Shown: piece after piece, positions 1-7,813 of the stretch
Numbering within the stretch: position 1 is the stretch's first letter
Layout: the number at the start of each line of letters is the position of its first letter
Origin: Akkermansia sp.
GTDB lineage: Bacteria; Verrucomicrobiota; Verrucomicrobiia; Verrucomicrobiales; Akkermansiaceae
Length of the DNA stretch: 8,838 nucleotides
Assembly: GCA_017379255.1 (NCBI GenBank)
Contig: JAFNWZ010000186.1
Span: 1 to 8,838 of the forward strand
Reading direction: 5' to 3'
Notes under the pieces: model-generated
The model's database searches: none
Seen by the model: the letters and a program-made list of their open reading frames with translations, nothing else
Told to the model about the DNA's origin: nothing
Translations under genes and position numbers: made by a program

Positions 1-1872
1 CCAATCGCCCCAGCTGTCGATGGCGGTGAAGCCGGAGAGGTCAAGCGGCATGGGGGAGGTGTTTCCGCTCCAGAGGCTGGACCAGGTGTCTATCTGCGGC
101 ACCAGCGGATTGGAAGAAGAGATAGAGCCCTGCGAGTAGGTGGCATAGGGCTGGATGAGATGGTTGAGCCCATTCAGCCCGAAGGACTTCCATTTGAACT
201 CGGGGTAGCTGTTGTGGAGCTTCATGTTGAAGTCGCAGCTTACATAGCCGAGAAAGCGGTTGTCTGAGCCAATGCCTCCCACATCGTAATAGCCTGTGTA
301 GGCGCCGCCTGCTTTGGGGGTAATGTTCAGGAAGCGGAATGCACTAAGGTTGGTGGAGAATTCGTGCGTAGTGTTGACGCGGAAGTAACTCTCTGTGTTG
401 CAGAGTCTTGAGTAGTATTCTTTCAGCTCTCCGTCACGCAGGCGGTCAATCTGTTTCTGGTACTCCAGTCTGGTTTCATGCGGCAGGTACTGGCGCATGA
501 GACTGGCGGAGTTGTTTGTTTCGTAGTTGATGCCGGTGTTGCCGATAGCCGAACGTACACGGTAGAATGAGGCGTCTACTCGTTCATTTGTTGAATAGTA
601 GTCGTTGGGGGCAAAGCGTGTGTAAAGCATGCTCTGTGTGCTGCTGGTGCGGCGTACGAGACGGACGGTGTTGTCCGGCTTGTCATCTGTGCGGCTGATG
701 TCGGGGAAGAAGTCGCGCAGGACATACCTGTCGCTGAGCAGGTTGATGTTGGTTGCGAGCTGCCAGTCTGAGCCGGTGTCTGCCTCGGGTGTGACATCCC
801 ACAGGGCGTGCAGGGCTATGCGGTGGCGCTGGTGTTTGGTGGGCAGGCGGTCGCCATCCACGGGGTTAATCATGGGGTCGGCGTCATCTGCGTAATACAT
901 GGACAAGCCGTCCATGCTGGAATTTTTGCGGGTCATCTCCAGCGACTCAATATCAATACCAGTGGCAAGTCCGCGGCGGGTGCGGTAGTCAAGGTGCAGG
1001 GTGGCCAGATAATCGGCTGTGGGCATCATGCCGCTGACCCGGCGGTTCCCGAACAGAATACCGTAGTTGTTTTCCAGGTAGGTACCCCAGTGGGAACGTG
1101 TGCCAGCGCCCGGCATGTACCCCTCTCGCGGGTTGAGCGAGTGCGAGAAGGTGAACCAGCCCAGAACCGGAACGGTGTAGTCGTTTTCGTCTGTGGCGAT
1201 GCTGAGACGGGATATCCGGCCATAATCGCCGGGGTAGATGGTAAGTGTGCCCGTTCCAATCCAGACGGAGGGCTTTTGTACGTCTTCTGTGGTGACGTAG
1301 GCCTCGTAAACGGTAAGGTATTCCTTGCCGTTTTCGTCGGTGTTGTAATCGATGCGGGAACCACGCACAAGCAGCCCCCCTGCTTTCAGCCGCACTTTGC
1401 CGACGGAGGTGCGTTTTTCTTTCCAGTTGTAGTAGCCTCCATCATCTGCCCGCACCAGTATCTCATCCTGGTAGATGGTGAGGGGGCCGGTAAGCAGTGC
1501 TTCGTTGGTATCGAGCTTTGCCTTCATGGCGGGGGTCATGATATCTGACCCTCCATCCGTTCGCAGGCGTATGGGAGATTCGCTGGACCCCAAGTAGGAG
1601 AAAGCGTTTTCGGCGTGGTCGTACGAAATGGTGCCCTTTTCGTTGGTGACCTGGAGTGAGTCCGGGAGTTCGGGGGCGGCGCCACCAAGCGTGCTCACGA
1701 CGCGATTCGTGACATCAAGCACAGGGTTGGCGCTTTCCTTGTTGGCAAAAATATCTTCAGGCAGAGGAACCAGGTCAGCTGCCTGAAGAGGCAACTGTGC
1801 AAGGCTTCCCAGAATCAGCGCGATGGCGGCTCTTGTCTGCTGCTTATTTTTCTTAGAATGTTTTTTCCCCAT
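1..1872 (-). CDS. lptD: LPS-assembly protein LptD (OstA), 3' part outside the window
   Basis: LptD is the outer-membrane beta-barrel that, with LptE, receives lipopolysaccharide from the periplasmic Lpt bridge and inserts it into the outer leaflet. The frame is open from the ATG to the left edge: 624 codons without a stop, so the C-terminal part is missing (family members are roughly 750-1000 residues). A signal peptide is clear: a lysine-rich start (K3, K4, K7, K8, K10), a hydrophobic stretch at about 15-29 and an Ala-rich cleavage site near residues 31-32. An OstA/LptA-like region follows (motifs such as GSRIDYNTDENG), then the family hallmark of a Pro-Val segment before a glycine-rich turn and 'DYRTRRGLATGIDIE', and later barrel strands including 'GLNHLIQPYATY'. 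I noticed only two cysteines, both in the barrel part, so the N-terminal disulfide partners of E. coli LptD seem absent. It lies 35 bases after the olsF-like gene. No Shine-Dalgarno motif precedes the ATG. Assignment is by motif recognition, not alignment. Confidence 0.85.
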   Translation of the reverse strand, partial: MGKKHSKKNKQQTRAAIALILGSLAQLPLQAADLVPLPEDIFANKESANPVLDVTNRVVSTLGGAAPELPDSLQVTNEKGTISYDHAENAFSYLGSSESPIRLRTDGGSDIMTPAMKAKLDTNEALLTGPLTIYQDEILVRADDGGYYNWKEKRTSVGKVRLKAGGLLVRGSRIDYNTDENGKEYLTVYEAYVTTEDVQKPSVWIGTGTLTIYPGDYGRISRLSIATDENDYTVPVLGWFTFSHSLNPREGYMPGAGTRSHWGTYLENNYGILFGNRRVSGMMPTADYLATLHLDYRTRRGLATGIDIESLEMTRKNSSMDGLSMYYADDADPMINPVDGDRLPTKHQRHRIALHALWDVTPEADTGSDWQLATNINLLSDRYVLRDFFPDISRTDDKPDNTVRLVRRTSSTQSMLYTRFAPNDYYSTNERVDASFYRVRSAIGNTGINYETNNSASLMRQYLPHETRLEYQKQIDRLRDGELKEYYSRLCNTESYFRVNTTHEFSTNLSAFRFLNITPKAGGAYTGYYDVGGIGSDNRFLGYVSCDFNMKLHNSYPEFKWKSFGLNGLNHLIQPYATYSQGSISSSNPLVPQIDTWSSLWSGNTSPMPLDLSGFTAIDSWGDW

Positions 1873-1877
1873 GGACG

Positions 1878-1883
1878 ATTCTA
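1878..1883 (-). promoter_or_regulatory. Possible -10 hexamer just upstream of lptD
   Basis: On the minus strand TAGAAT lies 5 bases before the lptD ATG and matches five of six positions of the sigma70 -10 consensus. No good -35 sits at 16-18 bases; a perfect TTGACA (1906-1911) is 22 bases away, too far for normal use. If active, it would give a nearly leaderless lptD mRNA inside the olsF-lptD unit. Weak evidence. Confidence 0.2.
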
Positions 1884-1907
1884 ATTTCGCATGAATGTGA
1901 TAAATTG

Positions 1908-3695
1908 TCAAGCTTCTGCCGCTTGTTTGGGGGCAGAATTCAGCGGTGCACCGCAGTATCGGCTGATGAGGCGTTCCGGCGCGTTGTGGAGGTCGACCAA
2001 TACCAGGCAGTCGAGAGTGTCGCCGAATTCGCTGTCCACATTGAAAGATATCATCTTGCCGTTGAGGCGCAGGTACTGGCGCAGGAGAACGGGAATGCTG
2101 CGTCCATCCGGCTCCAGATCACTGACCATGGCCGACAGAATACGCAAATCTCCCATGGCTGCGGGGATGAGGCGTGCATCTTCGCTGAGCAGGTCCATGC
2201 GTGTCGGCGGTGTCTTGGCCTGGACATCCCGGGCCAGCTCTTTAAGCATGCAATGGCATTTCAGGTATTCGTGAATGAGGGTGCGGGAGCGTTCTGTGTA
2301 GTCAGAGGAAACGCTGACTGTGCCGTAGAGGTAGCGGTACTGCGGGTGCTTGACCACGAAGTTGCCGATGCCCATCCAGAGGGTATCAAGTGAGGCCGGG
2401 TGCTTCTGGTATGGCGCGGTGATGAAAGCGCGGCCCATTTCGAGTCCGTTTTTCACGAAGTTGACAAAGTCATTGCCCAGGTGGAAGAATTCGGAATTGT
2501 AAATGCCAATGGAGCCGCGGGCGGAGACAATTTCATCTGTTCTGCCCATGCGGTAGGCGCCGGCGATGCGTTTTTCTGCCGGATCCCACATGATGAGATG
2601 GTCGTAATAGAGGTCGTACTCATCCGTATCGCACGCAAGGCCGGAGCCTTCGCCCACGGCGCGGAAGGTGATTTCGCGCTGCACTCCTATTTCGTGGAGC
2701 AGATTGGGAATCTGGCTGCCTTTAGCCGTGTAAATCTGCAGTCCTGTGCCTTTGTGGGTGTAAATCAGGTGATCCGCAGCGGGCAGGGAATCAATTTCCT
2801 GCTGCAGAATTTCCGGTGCTACCGGGTCCGCTATGGGCTCAAGTTTGCGCGGTATGTCGTTCCGGAGACTGGCAGCGGTGTCCGGGTAGCGCAGCATCAT
2901 GCTGCTGAGCCGCAGGAAATCGGAAAGTGACTGGTCGTCCGGCAGAATCTCAGTGCGGCTAGAGGTGATGGGCTTGCCGATGCAGAACTGGTGCAGGGTC
3001 TTGCGGTCGCGCTTGATTTCGCGCGGGAGCAGGGCGCCGCGCTTGTCTTTCCAGTGGCGGGTTACAAACTGGAACAGTTTGCCGTTCTGGCCGGAAAGGT
3101 AGGTGGGTACAACGGTGGCTCCTGTCTTGCGGATGATGGAGGCGATGTTGGTCTGCCAGGGGTCGTCGATAACCCGGCCATCTTCCTCAGACCATGAAGC
3201 CGCAGAGCCGCTGGGGAAAATGATGAGGCAATGCCCGTCCCGAAGCCATTTGAGCATTTCTCTCATGCCTGCCATGTTGGCGCGTTTGGCCTCTTCTCCG
3301 CCGTAGACATCCACCGTAATCAAGTAGGGGCGCATCCCGCGCACGCAGTTCAGGAAATCATTGACTACGATGCGGATATCACTGCGCACCTGCATGGCAA
3401 TATCGCCCAGCATGAGGCCATCAGCCATGCCATGAGGGTGGTTGCAGGTAATGACGCACGGTCCTTCGGTGGGAATGTTTTCAAGGCCTTTCACCTCGTA
3501 ATGGAGCGGGAGGTGCTTGCAGGCCAGTTTGAAGAAGTTATCGGTGCTGCCGGCTTCCCATTCTTCCTCAATCTTTGAATGAGCCTCATTGAAGATGTTA
3601 AATCCCAGGATTCGTTCGCCCAGGTTCAGTAAGCATTCAGGCAGTTTTCTGCCGCCGGGGATATGTTCCCCCAAATCCATGATTTTTGCTTTCAT
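1908..3695 (-). CDS. olsF: OlsF-type bifunctional acyltransferase (PlsC-like plus GNAT-like domains)
   Basis: Probably makes ornithine lipid or a similar phosphorus-free aminolipid at the inner membrane. In the OlsF family the C-terminal GNAT-like domain N-acylates ornithine from acyl-ACP and the N-terminal PlsC-like domain adds the second acyl chain. Numbering from the ATG at 3695 (595 residues), the N-terminal domain shows a lysophospholipid-acyltransferase core: catalytic block NHPHGMAD at 85-92 (H86, D92; an HX5D spacing instead of the common HX4D) and FPSG at 160-163 in place of FPEG. The C-terminal half, from about 310 on, resembles the OlsB/COG3176 fold, ending in the typical 'LLRQYLRLNGK' and 'VDSEFGDTLDCLVLVDL' segments. 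The frame also opens at a GTG (3722), but that codon would lie only about 6 bases from the predicted transcription start and inside a hairpin stem, so I prefer the ATG. It is followed by lptD after 35 bases. Aminolipid substrate is inferred from family; it could acylate another amino compound. Confidence 0.75.
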   Translation of the reverse strand: MKAKIMDLGEHIPGGRKLPECLLNLGERILGFNIFNEAHSKIEEEWEAGSTDNFFKLACKHLPLHYEVKGLENIPTEGPCVITCNHPHGMADGLMLGDIAMQVRSDIRIVVNDFLNCVRGMRPYLITVDVYGGEEAKRANMAGMREMLKWLRDGHCLIIFPSGSAASWSEEDGRVIDDPWQTNIASIIRKTGATVVPTYLSGQNGKLFQFVTRHWKDKRGALLPREIKRDRKTLHQFCIGKPITSSRTEILPDDQSLSDFLRLSSMMLRYPDTAASLRNDIPRKLEPIADPVAPEILQQEIDSLPAADHLIYTHKGTGLQIYTAKGSQIPNLLHEIGVQREITFRAVGEGSGLACDTDEYDLYYDHLIMWDPAEKRIAGAYRMGRTDEIVSARGSIGIYNSEFFHLGNDFVNFVKNGLEMGRAFITAPYQKHPASLDTLWMGIGNFVVKHPQYRYLYGTVSVSSDYTERSRTLIHEYLKCHCMLKELARDVQAKTPPTRMDLLSEDARLIPAAMGDLRILSAMVSDLEPDGRSIPVLLRQYLRLNGKMISFNVDSEFGDTLDCLVLVDLHNAPERLISRYCGAPLNSAPKQAAEA

Positions 3696-3707
3696 AACGC
3701 GCGCACC

Positions 3708-3723
3708 GGTGTGCTTACACACC
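3708..3723 (-). promoter_or_regulatory. Perfect 6-bp hairpin in the olsF leader
   Basis: On the minus strand GGTGTG, a TAAG loop, then CACACC form a perfect 6-bp stem, 12 bases upstream of the preferred ATG and just after the predicted transcription start. The 3' arm can also pair downstream in GCAC-ACCG-GTGC, a competing shorter hairpin. It contains the alternative GTG start. It might stabilise the mRNA or affect initiation; function unknown. Confidence 0.4.
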
Positions 3724-3734
3724 TATGAAAGTAT

Positions 3735-3762
3735 GTTATCACAGATGATATGTTATGGTCAA
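3735..3762 (-). promoter_or_regulatory. Putative sigma70-type promoter of olsF-lptD
   Basis: On the minus strand TTGACC (-35, 3757-3762), a 16-base spacer and GATAAC (-10, 3735-3740) preceded directly by TGT, an extended -10. The transcription start would fall near 3728, giving a leader of about 33 bases to the ATG at 3695. A second -35-like TTGACA lies just upstream (3763-3768). I see no convincing intrinsic terminator for the preceding gene in this 110-base gap. Confidence 0.45.
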
Positions 3763-3805
3763 TGTCAAAACGCAAGGCGCGGGGGAAAACATGTTAGGAT
3801 GTCAT

Positions 3806-5185
3806 TCAGAGTCCCATTTTGCCAGGGTTGAGAATGCCGGCAGAATCCAGCGCTCGTTTCAGGGCGCGGTGGGTATCCATGGCAGCAGCGCCGATGGCCT
3901 GCTCGAACCAGGGCGCTTTTGCCAGCCCGATTCCGTGTTCGCCGGTGATGCTGCCGCCGTGTTTCATGACCCAGTCGAAAAGCCTGCTGACGAGCGCATC
4001 TGCCGGTTCCCGGATATCCCGGCCTGCGCTGTCTTTGAGAACCATGATATTAGTGTGGATGTTGCCATCTCCACTGTGGCCGAAACAGGCTACCGGGATG
4101 CCGGTTTCCTGCTGCATGCATTCACAGAAACTGACGAGCTCCACAAGCTTTGAACGAGGAATGACGATGTCTTCGTTGAGTTTGGTGAGGCCGGTTGCCT
4201 TCAGGCTGTACGAGAACTCACGGCGCAGCTGCCAGATGGCTTCCACCTCTGCCTCTGTGCGGGCATAGACCACTTCTGTGGCCCCGGTGTTGCGCAGAAT
4301 GGTGGCAATGGAGTCCAGCTCCGTGGAAACGGCATCTGCCTGACCGTCAATTTCAATGATGATATGGCCTCTGGCTCCTGCGGGCAGGACGCTTGACCCC
4401 AGGTGGTTGCGCGCTGCTGCCAGGGTGAAGGCGTCTGTGATTTCAATGGCGCAGGGAAGATGCCCGCCCTGCAGGGTGTTCTGCACGGCTGCTGCGGCCA
4501 TGGCGAACTGCGGGAAACTGGCGTGCAGGGCTGCTCTGGCAGGCGGGGCCGGAATGATGCGGAGGGTGGCCTCTGTCACGATGCCGAGCATGCCTTCACT
4601 GCCGCAGAAGAGGCCGACTAAATCAAATCCCTGCTTGTTTTTGTGCGTGCGCCCGCCGCAGCGGAGAATCCGGCCGTCTGCCAGCACCACGGTGAGTCCC
4701 AGGACATAGGCGCGCGTGACGCCATATTTCAGGCAGCGCGGCCCCCCGGCATTGGTTGCGATATTGCCGCCGATGCTGGATTCCTTGCGCGAGGCGGGGT
4801 CTGGCGGATAAAACCAGCCAACGCGGGAACAGGCTTCCTGCAGGTCTGCTGTGAGAACACCTGCCTCAACCACGGCCACTCCGTCCTCTGGGGAAACTTC
4901 CAGAATGCGCGTCATGCTGGCAACGGAAATGACGATGCCGCCTTTTACGGGGACGCACCCGCCGACATAGCCCACGCCGGCGCCGCGCGGGGTTACAGGA
5001 ATGCCGCGTTCATGCGCAAAACGCAGAGCTGCGGAAACCTGCTCCGTATTAGTGGCCAGCACGACTGCTTCCGGCAGCGCAGCTGCGTGCCACTTGTCCG
5101 TTGCGTGAGCCTGCAGGGTGGCCTCGTCTGTCCGTACACAAGCGCCCATCAGTGCGCAGAGTTCCTTAATCCAGTTCATACACAT
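3806..5185 (-). CDS. FAD-linked 2-hydroxyacid dehydrogenase, GlcD / D-lactate dehydrogenase family
   Basis: A flavoprotein expected to oxidise a D-2-hydroxyacid (glycolate, D-lactate, 2-hydroxyglutarate or similar) to the 2-oxoacid, passing electrons to the respiratory chain or an electron-transfer partner. The N-terminal PCMH-type FAD-binding half shows PRGAGVGYVGG (66-76), PPDP (127-130), SSIGGNIATNAGGP (136-149) and GSEGMLGIVTE (from 195). The C-terminal FAD-oxidase half shows GHSGDGNIH (369-377) and GEHGIG (415-420), then NPGKMG at the end. H370, H377 and E416 occupy the places of the metal ligands known in human D-2-hydroxyglutarate dehydrogenase. At 459 residues it is full length for GlcD. 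No GlcE or GlcF partner is visible. It starts 5 bases after the permease stop, so it is the last gene of the transporter operon; an ATG two codons later is an equally possible start. Family assignment is very secure; substrate is not known. Confidence 0.92.
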   Translation of the reverse strand: MCMNWIKELCALMGACVRTDEATLQAHATDKWHAAALPEAVVLATNTEQVSAALRFAHERGIPVTPRGAGVGYVGGCVPVKGGIVISVASMTRILEVSPEDGVAVVEAGVLTADLQEACSRVGWFYPPDPASRKESSIGGNIATNAGGPRCLKYGVTRAYVLGLTVVLADGRILRCGGRTHKNKQGFDLVGLFCGSEGMLGIVTEATLRIIPAPPARAALHASFPQFAMAAAAVQNTLQGGHLPCAIEITDAFTLAAARNHLGSSVLPAGARGHIIIEIDGQADAVSTELDSIATILRNTGATEVVYARTEAEVEAIWQLRREFSYSLKATGLTKLNEDIVIPRSKLVELVSFCECMQQETGIPVACFGHSGDGNIHTNIMVLKDSAGRDIREPADALVSRLFDWVMKHGGSITGEHGIGLAKAPWFEQAIGAAAMDTHRALKRALDSAGILNPGKMGL

Positions 5186-5190
5186 GGTGT

Positions 5191-5982
5191 TTATTCTTTG
5201 TCGGTTCCCCAGCGGCGGTGCAGCCAGGATTCCACGGGCGAGAAAATGATTTTATCTGCCAGCAAGCCCACGGCGATGATGATGAACATGATGCCGATGA
5301 CCTGGTACATGCGCTGCAGTTCGCGACCGTAGTGCAGGTATTGCCCGATGCCGAAGCCTGAAACCACGGAAACATAGATTTCTGCGGCCATCAGGGAACG
5401 CCAGGCGAAAGCCCAGCCCTGCTTCATGCCGCTCACCACAAAGGGGGCTGAGGCGGGCAGGGTGACGAATACCAGTGTGTGCAGCGGGCCGGAACCCATG
5501 GTGCGCGCGGCGCGTACATAAATGGGCGGCACGTTTTTCATACCGTTCTGGGTGGAGAGCAGCACGCTCCAGAGTGTGCCCATGATGACCACAAAGAGCA
5601 GGGCTGACTCCGTTTGCCCGAACCAGATGCAGGCCAGGGGAACCCAGCAGACGCTGGGTAGGGCCTGCAGACCCAGTGCCAGCATGCCGAGCGTATCATT
5701 CACGCTGCGGAAGCGCGCTGCCAGCATGCCCAGGGGAACACCCAGTACAAGCCCGATGATATAGCCGATGAGCAGGCGGCGCAGGGTGATGAGCATGGAG
5801 AGCGGAATCTTGCCGTTTGCGGTGTTATCCCACAGGTATTGCCCCACGGTGCTGGGCGGGGGCAGCACATAGGGCGACCACAGGGAGATATCCAGCCCGA
5901 GGGCGGTTAAATCGCCAGTGAGCGCGGCCCACACCAGAATAAGCAAGGCGAAGAAGATGAGGGTGATGACGGTGCGTTTCAT
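5191..5982 (-). CDS. ABC transporter permease, SsuC/TauC/NrtB type
   Basis: Inner-membrane subunit forming the translocation path of an importer for small organic or inorganic anions (sulfonate, taurine or nitrate group). The 263 residues start with a membrane segment at about 5-21, then the family's LPPPSTV at 40-46, a second membrane segment at about 70-88, and the motif LPSVCWVPLACIWFG at 108-122. The cytoplasmic EAA-type coupling loop that docks on the ATPase runs at about 156-180, including the AARTMGSGPL stretch and a conserved LP, followed by WAFAWRSLMAAEI, which is typical of this subfamily. Around six membrane segments are expected. Length is normal. It starts 5 bases after the ATPase stop and ends 5 bases before the flavoprotein start. 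No ribosome binding motif is visible, so translational coupling is likely. Confidence 0.92.
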   Translation of the reverse strand: MKRTVITLIFFALLILVWAALTGDLTALGLDISLWSPYVLPPPSTVGQYLWDNTANGKIPLSMLITLRRLLIGYIIGLVLGVPLGMLAARFRSVNDTLGMLALGLQALPSVCWVPLACIWFGQTESALLFVVIMGTLWSVLLSTQNGMKNVPPIYVRAARTMGSGPLHTLVFVTLPASAPFVVSGMKQGWAFAWRSLMAAEIYVSVVSGFGIGQYLHYGRELQRMYQVIGIMFIIIAVGLLADKIIFSPVESWLHRRWGTDKE

Positions 5983-5987
5983 GGCGG

Positions 5988-6797
5988 TTAATCAGCTTCG
6001 TTGGCGGTGTACCCTTTGAGGGCTGAGGTGATGCTCTGGGAAAGGTCGGCAAGGTCGTGGTTGTTGATGTTGCGCGGGCGGGCAAGATACACGGGGTATT
6101 CCTCCCGCACGCGTCCGGGGTGCGGCGAGAAGAGTACTACCCGGCTGCCCAGGCACACCGCTTCTCGCACATTGTGCGTCACAAACACGATGGTTTTGCG
6201 GCGTTTCTCCCATACGTCCTGAATATCGCCATAGAGGCGTTCGCGGGTCATGGCATCCAGGGCAGAGAAGGGCTCATCCATGAGCAGGATTTTCGGGTTG
6301 GGGGCAAGGGAGCGGGCTAGGGCTACGCGCTGGCGCATGCCGCCGCTCAATTCGTGGATGTTGGCGTGGGCAAAGCGGTCCATTTTCACCAGATAAAGAT
6401 AATATTTGGCCACCTCAAGGCGTTCTTTATCCGTCAGGTTCGGCTTCTGCTTCAGGCCGAACATCACGTTGCCTATCACATCCAGCCAGGGGAAAAGGGC
6501 GTGTTCCTGGAACATGACCATGCGGTCGCGCCCCGGGCCGGTGATGGGGGTGCCGTCGATGAGCGCCATGCCGCTGTCTGGTTTTTCCAGACCGGCAATG
6601 ATGTTGAGCAGGGTGGATTTGCCGCAGCCGCTGGGGCCCACAAAGCAGACGAATTCCCCCTCGTTGATGGTGAGGGAGACATCATCCAGCGCGCGCACCG
6701 TGCCGCGCTTGGTCACGAAATCCTTGCACACATGCTCAATGCTGAGCTTTGCGGTGGGAAAGTTGTGAATTTCCTGGTGTAGTTTTTCCTGTGTCAT
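5988..6797 (-). CDS. ABC transporter ATP-binding protein, SsuB/TauB/NrtD type
   Basis: Cytoplasmic ATPase that powers the importer formed with the neighbouring permease and binding protein. All nucleotide-binding motifs are intact in 269 residues: Walker A GPSGCGKST (54-62), Q-loop glutamine 97 within MFQEHALFPW, signature LSGGMRQ (150-156), Walker B ILLMDEP with catalytic E175, D-loop SALD (178-181) and H-loop histidine 208 in VTHNVREAV. The Q-loop context 'FQEHALFPWLDV' and 'PITGPGRDR' are characteristic of the SsuB/TauB/NrtD group. Its ATG overlaps the TGA of the binding-protein gene by one base (TGATG), a classic coupled junction. Length is normal, with no extra C-terminal regulatory domain. 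Which anion is transported cannot be told from this subunit. Confidence 0.95.
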   Translation of the reverse strand: MTQEKLHQEIHNFPTAKLSIEHVCKDFVTKRGTVRALDDVSLTINEGEFVCFVGPSGCGKSTLLNIIAGLEKPDSGMALIDGTPITGPGRDRMVMFQEHALFPWLDVIGNVMFGLKQKPNLTDKERLEVAKYYLYLVKMDRFAHANIHELSGGMRQRVALARSLAPNPKILLMDEPFSALDAMTRERLYGDIQDVWEKRRKTIVFVTHNVREAVCLGSRVVLFSPHPGRVREEYPVYLARPRNINNHDLADLSQSITSALKGYTANEAD

Positions 6798-7777
6798 CAG
6801 TCTTGTTGGTAAATCATTCCCTCCAGCGGCGGAACGCGGTCGAGCAGCCCGGCCTCCTGTGCATCTTTCACAAATTGCTCCAGCCCGGCCAAGTCAATGG
6901 CATCTGTCAATTTGAGCCGCTGCCACGCGCTGCGCACCAGCTCCGGCTCCATGGGAGCCTGGGTCAGTTCTGTGAGTTCCTCCACCACCCGCGCCTGGGC
7001 GGCCTCTGGGTTGTCAATAATCCACTGGGTGAGCTCGCGGTGGGCCTGGATAAGCGTGCGGGCTTCCTTTGCATGGTGCTTGAGCCATGCCGCACGGCCG
7101 ACGAGAACGGTGGTGACAACATCCGGCTCCTGTACCAGAATCCGCGCGCCTGCCATGCGTTCCAGCGTGGAAACCCACGGCTCCACTGTCCAGCTGGCTG
7201 AAATGTCGCCCTGTTTCATGAGCTGCAGCTGCATGGAGTTCGGCGTGGGGGCCACGCGGCAATCGCCTGCTCCCTCCAGGGTGGTTTTAAGTCCATTGGC
7301 CGCGAGCCACGCGCGGCAGGAAACATCCTGCGTGTTGCCCAGCTGCGGGGTGGCGATGCTGCGCCCTTTGAAATCTGCTGCGGATTGTATGCCGCTCTCC
7401 GGTGCAACCATCAGGGCTGCTCCGCCATTGGCGGCTCCTGCCAGAATGCGCACCTCGCGCCCGGCAGAAACGGCGTATGCGTTCAGCGCCGGACTGGGGC
7501 CTACGTAGGTGAGGTCGGCGGTGCGCCCGAAAATCGCTTCCATGGCGGTGGGGCCTGCGTTATATGTATACCACTCGATGGTATAGCCGGGCAGGTAGCG
7601 CTCAAACCATCCCTCGCCATGGCGCGTCATGTTGCGCGCCACCAGTGCCTGCACATGGGTTACGTTCGGAAATCCCCCTATGCGGATTACTTTGCTGTCC
7701 GGGGCTTCCTGCTTACAACCCATCATGGAAAGCAGGGAACAGACAATGAACAAGCAGCTGAGCAGTCGGTAGAGCAT
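6797..7777 (-). CDS. ABC transporter substrate-binding lipoprotein, SsuA/NMT1-like
   Basis: Extracytoplasmic receptor that should hand substrate to the permease and ATPase encoded just downstream. The 326 residues open with a signal sequence ending in SMMGC; Cys21 is the likely lipidated residue, though Met at -3 makes the lipobox atypical. The mature part is a type II periplasmic-binding fold of the sulfonate/nitrate/taurine group: IRIGGFPNVTHVQALVA near the start, NAGPTAMEAIFGRTADLTYVG, then the distinctive ATPQLGNTQDVSCRAWL and later SASWTVEPWVS. This GNTQDV subfamily is usually annotated as binding aliphatic sulfonates or related anions; the ligand here is inferred only at that level. It is the first gene of the operon, with a good promoter directly upstream and an ATG only 7 bases past the -10 element, so the mRNA may be leaderless. 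Confidence 0.9.
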   Translation of the reverse strand: MLYRLLSCLFIVCSLLSMMGCKQEAPDSKVIRIGGFPNVTHVQALVARNMTRHGEGWFERYLPGYTIEWYTYNAGPTAMEAIFGRTADLTYVGPSPALNAYAVSAGREVRILAGAANGGAALMVAPESGIQSAADFKGRSIATPQLGNTQDVSCRAWLAANGLKTTLEGAGDCRVAPTPNSMQLQLMKQGDISASWTVEPWVSTLERMAGARILVQEPDVVTTVLVGRAAWLKHHAKEARTLIQAHRELTQWIIDNPEAAQARVVEELTELTQAPMEPELVRSAWQRLKLTDAIDLAGLEQFVKDAQEAGLLDRVPPLEGMIYQQD

Positions 7778-7784
7778 TCATGCC

Positions 7785-7813
7785 ACACTACCAGAAATCA
7801 TGGCTCCGGTCAA
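7785..7813 (-). promoter_or_regulatory. Putative promoter of the transporter-flavoprotein operon
   Basis: On the minus strand TTGACC (-35, 7808-7813), a 17-base spacer and TAGTGT (-10, 7785-7790) with TGG directly before it, an extended -10. Only 7 bases separate the -10 from the ATG at 7777, so transcription would begin at or next to the start codon. It is the best promoter-like match in the divergent region on this strand. Confidence 0.5.

Noticed and set aside
808..1548. Long open frame on the plus strand, 246 codons
   Set aside because: It lies entirely antisense to lptD, resembles no family, and is explained by codon bias of the gene on the other strand. The same holds for plus-strand frames at 1905-2393, 2400-2930, 3755-4153, 4643-5332 and 6354-6782.
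1906..1911. Perfect TTGACA on the minus strand overlapping the olsF stop
   Set aside because: The only good -10 (TAGAAT, 1878-1883) is 22 bases away, too far for a normal sigma70 promoter.
3720..3722. GTG as the start of the OlsF-like protein
   Set aside because: It would leave only about 6 bases of leader from the predicted transcription start and sits in a hairpin stem; the ATG at 3695 begins a more natural N-terminus. Not fully excluded.
3788..3795. Palindrome AACATGTT after the flavoprotein gene
   Set aside because: Eight bases only, with no U-run or stem extension; too short to call an operator or a terminator.
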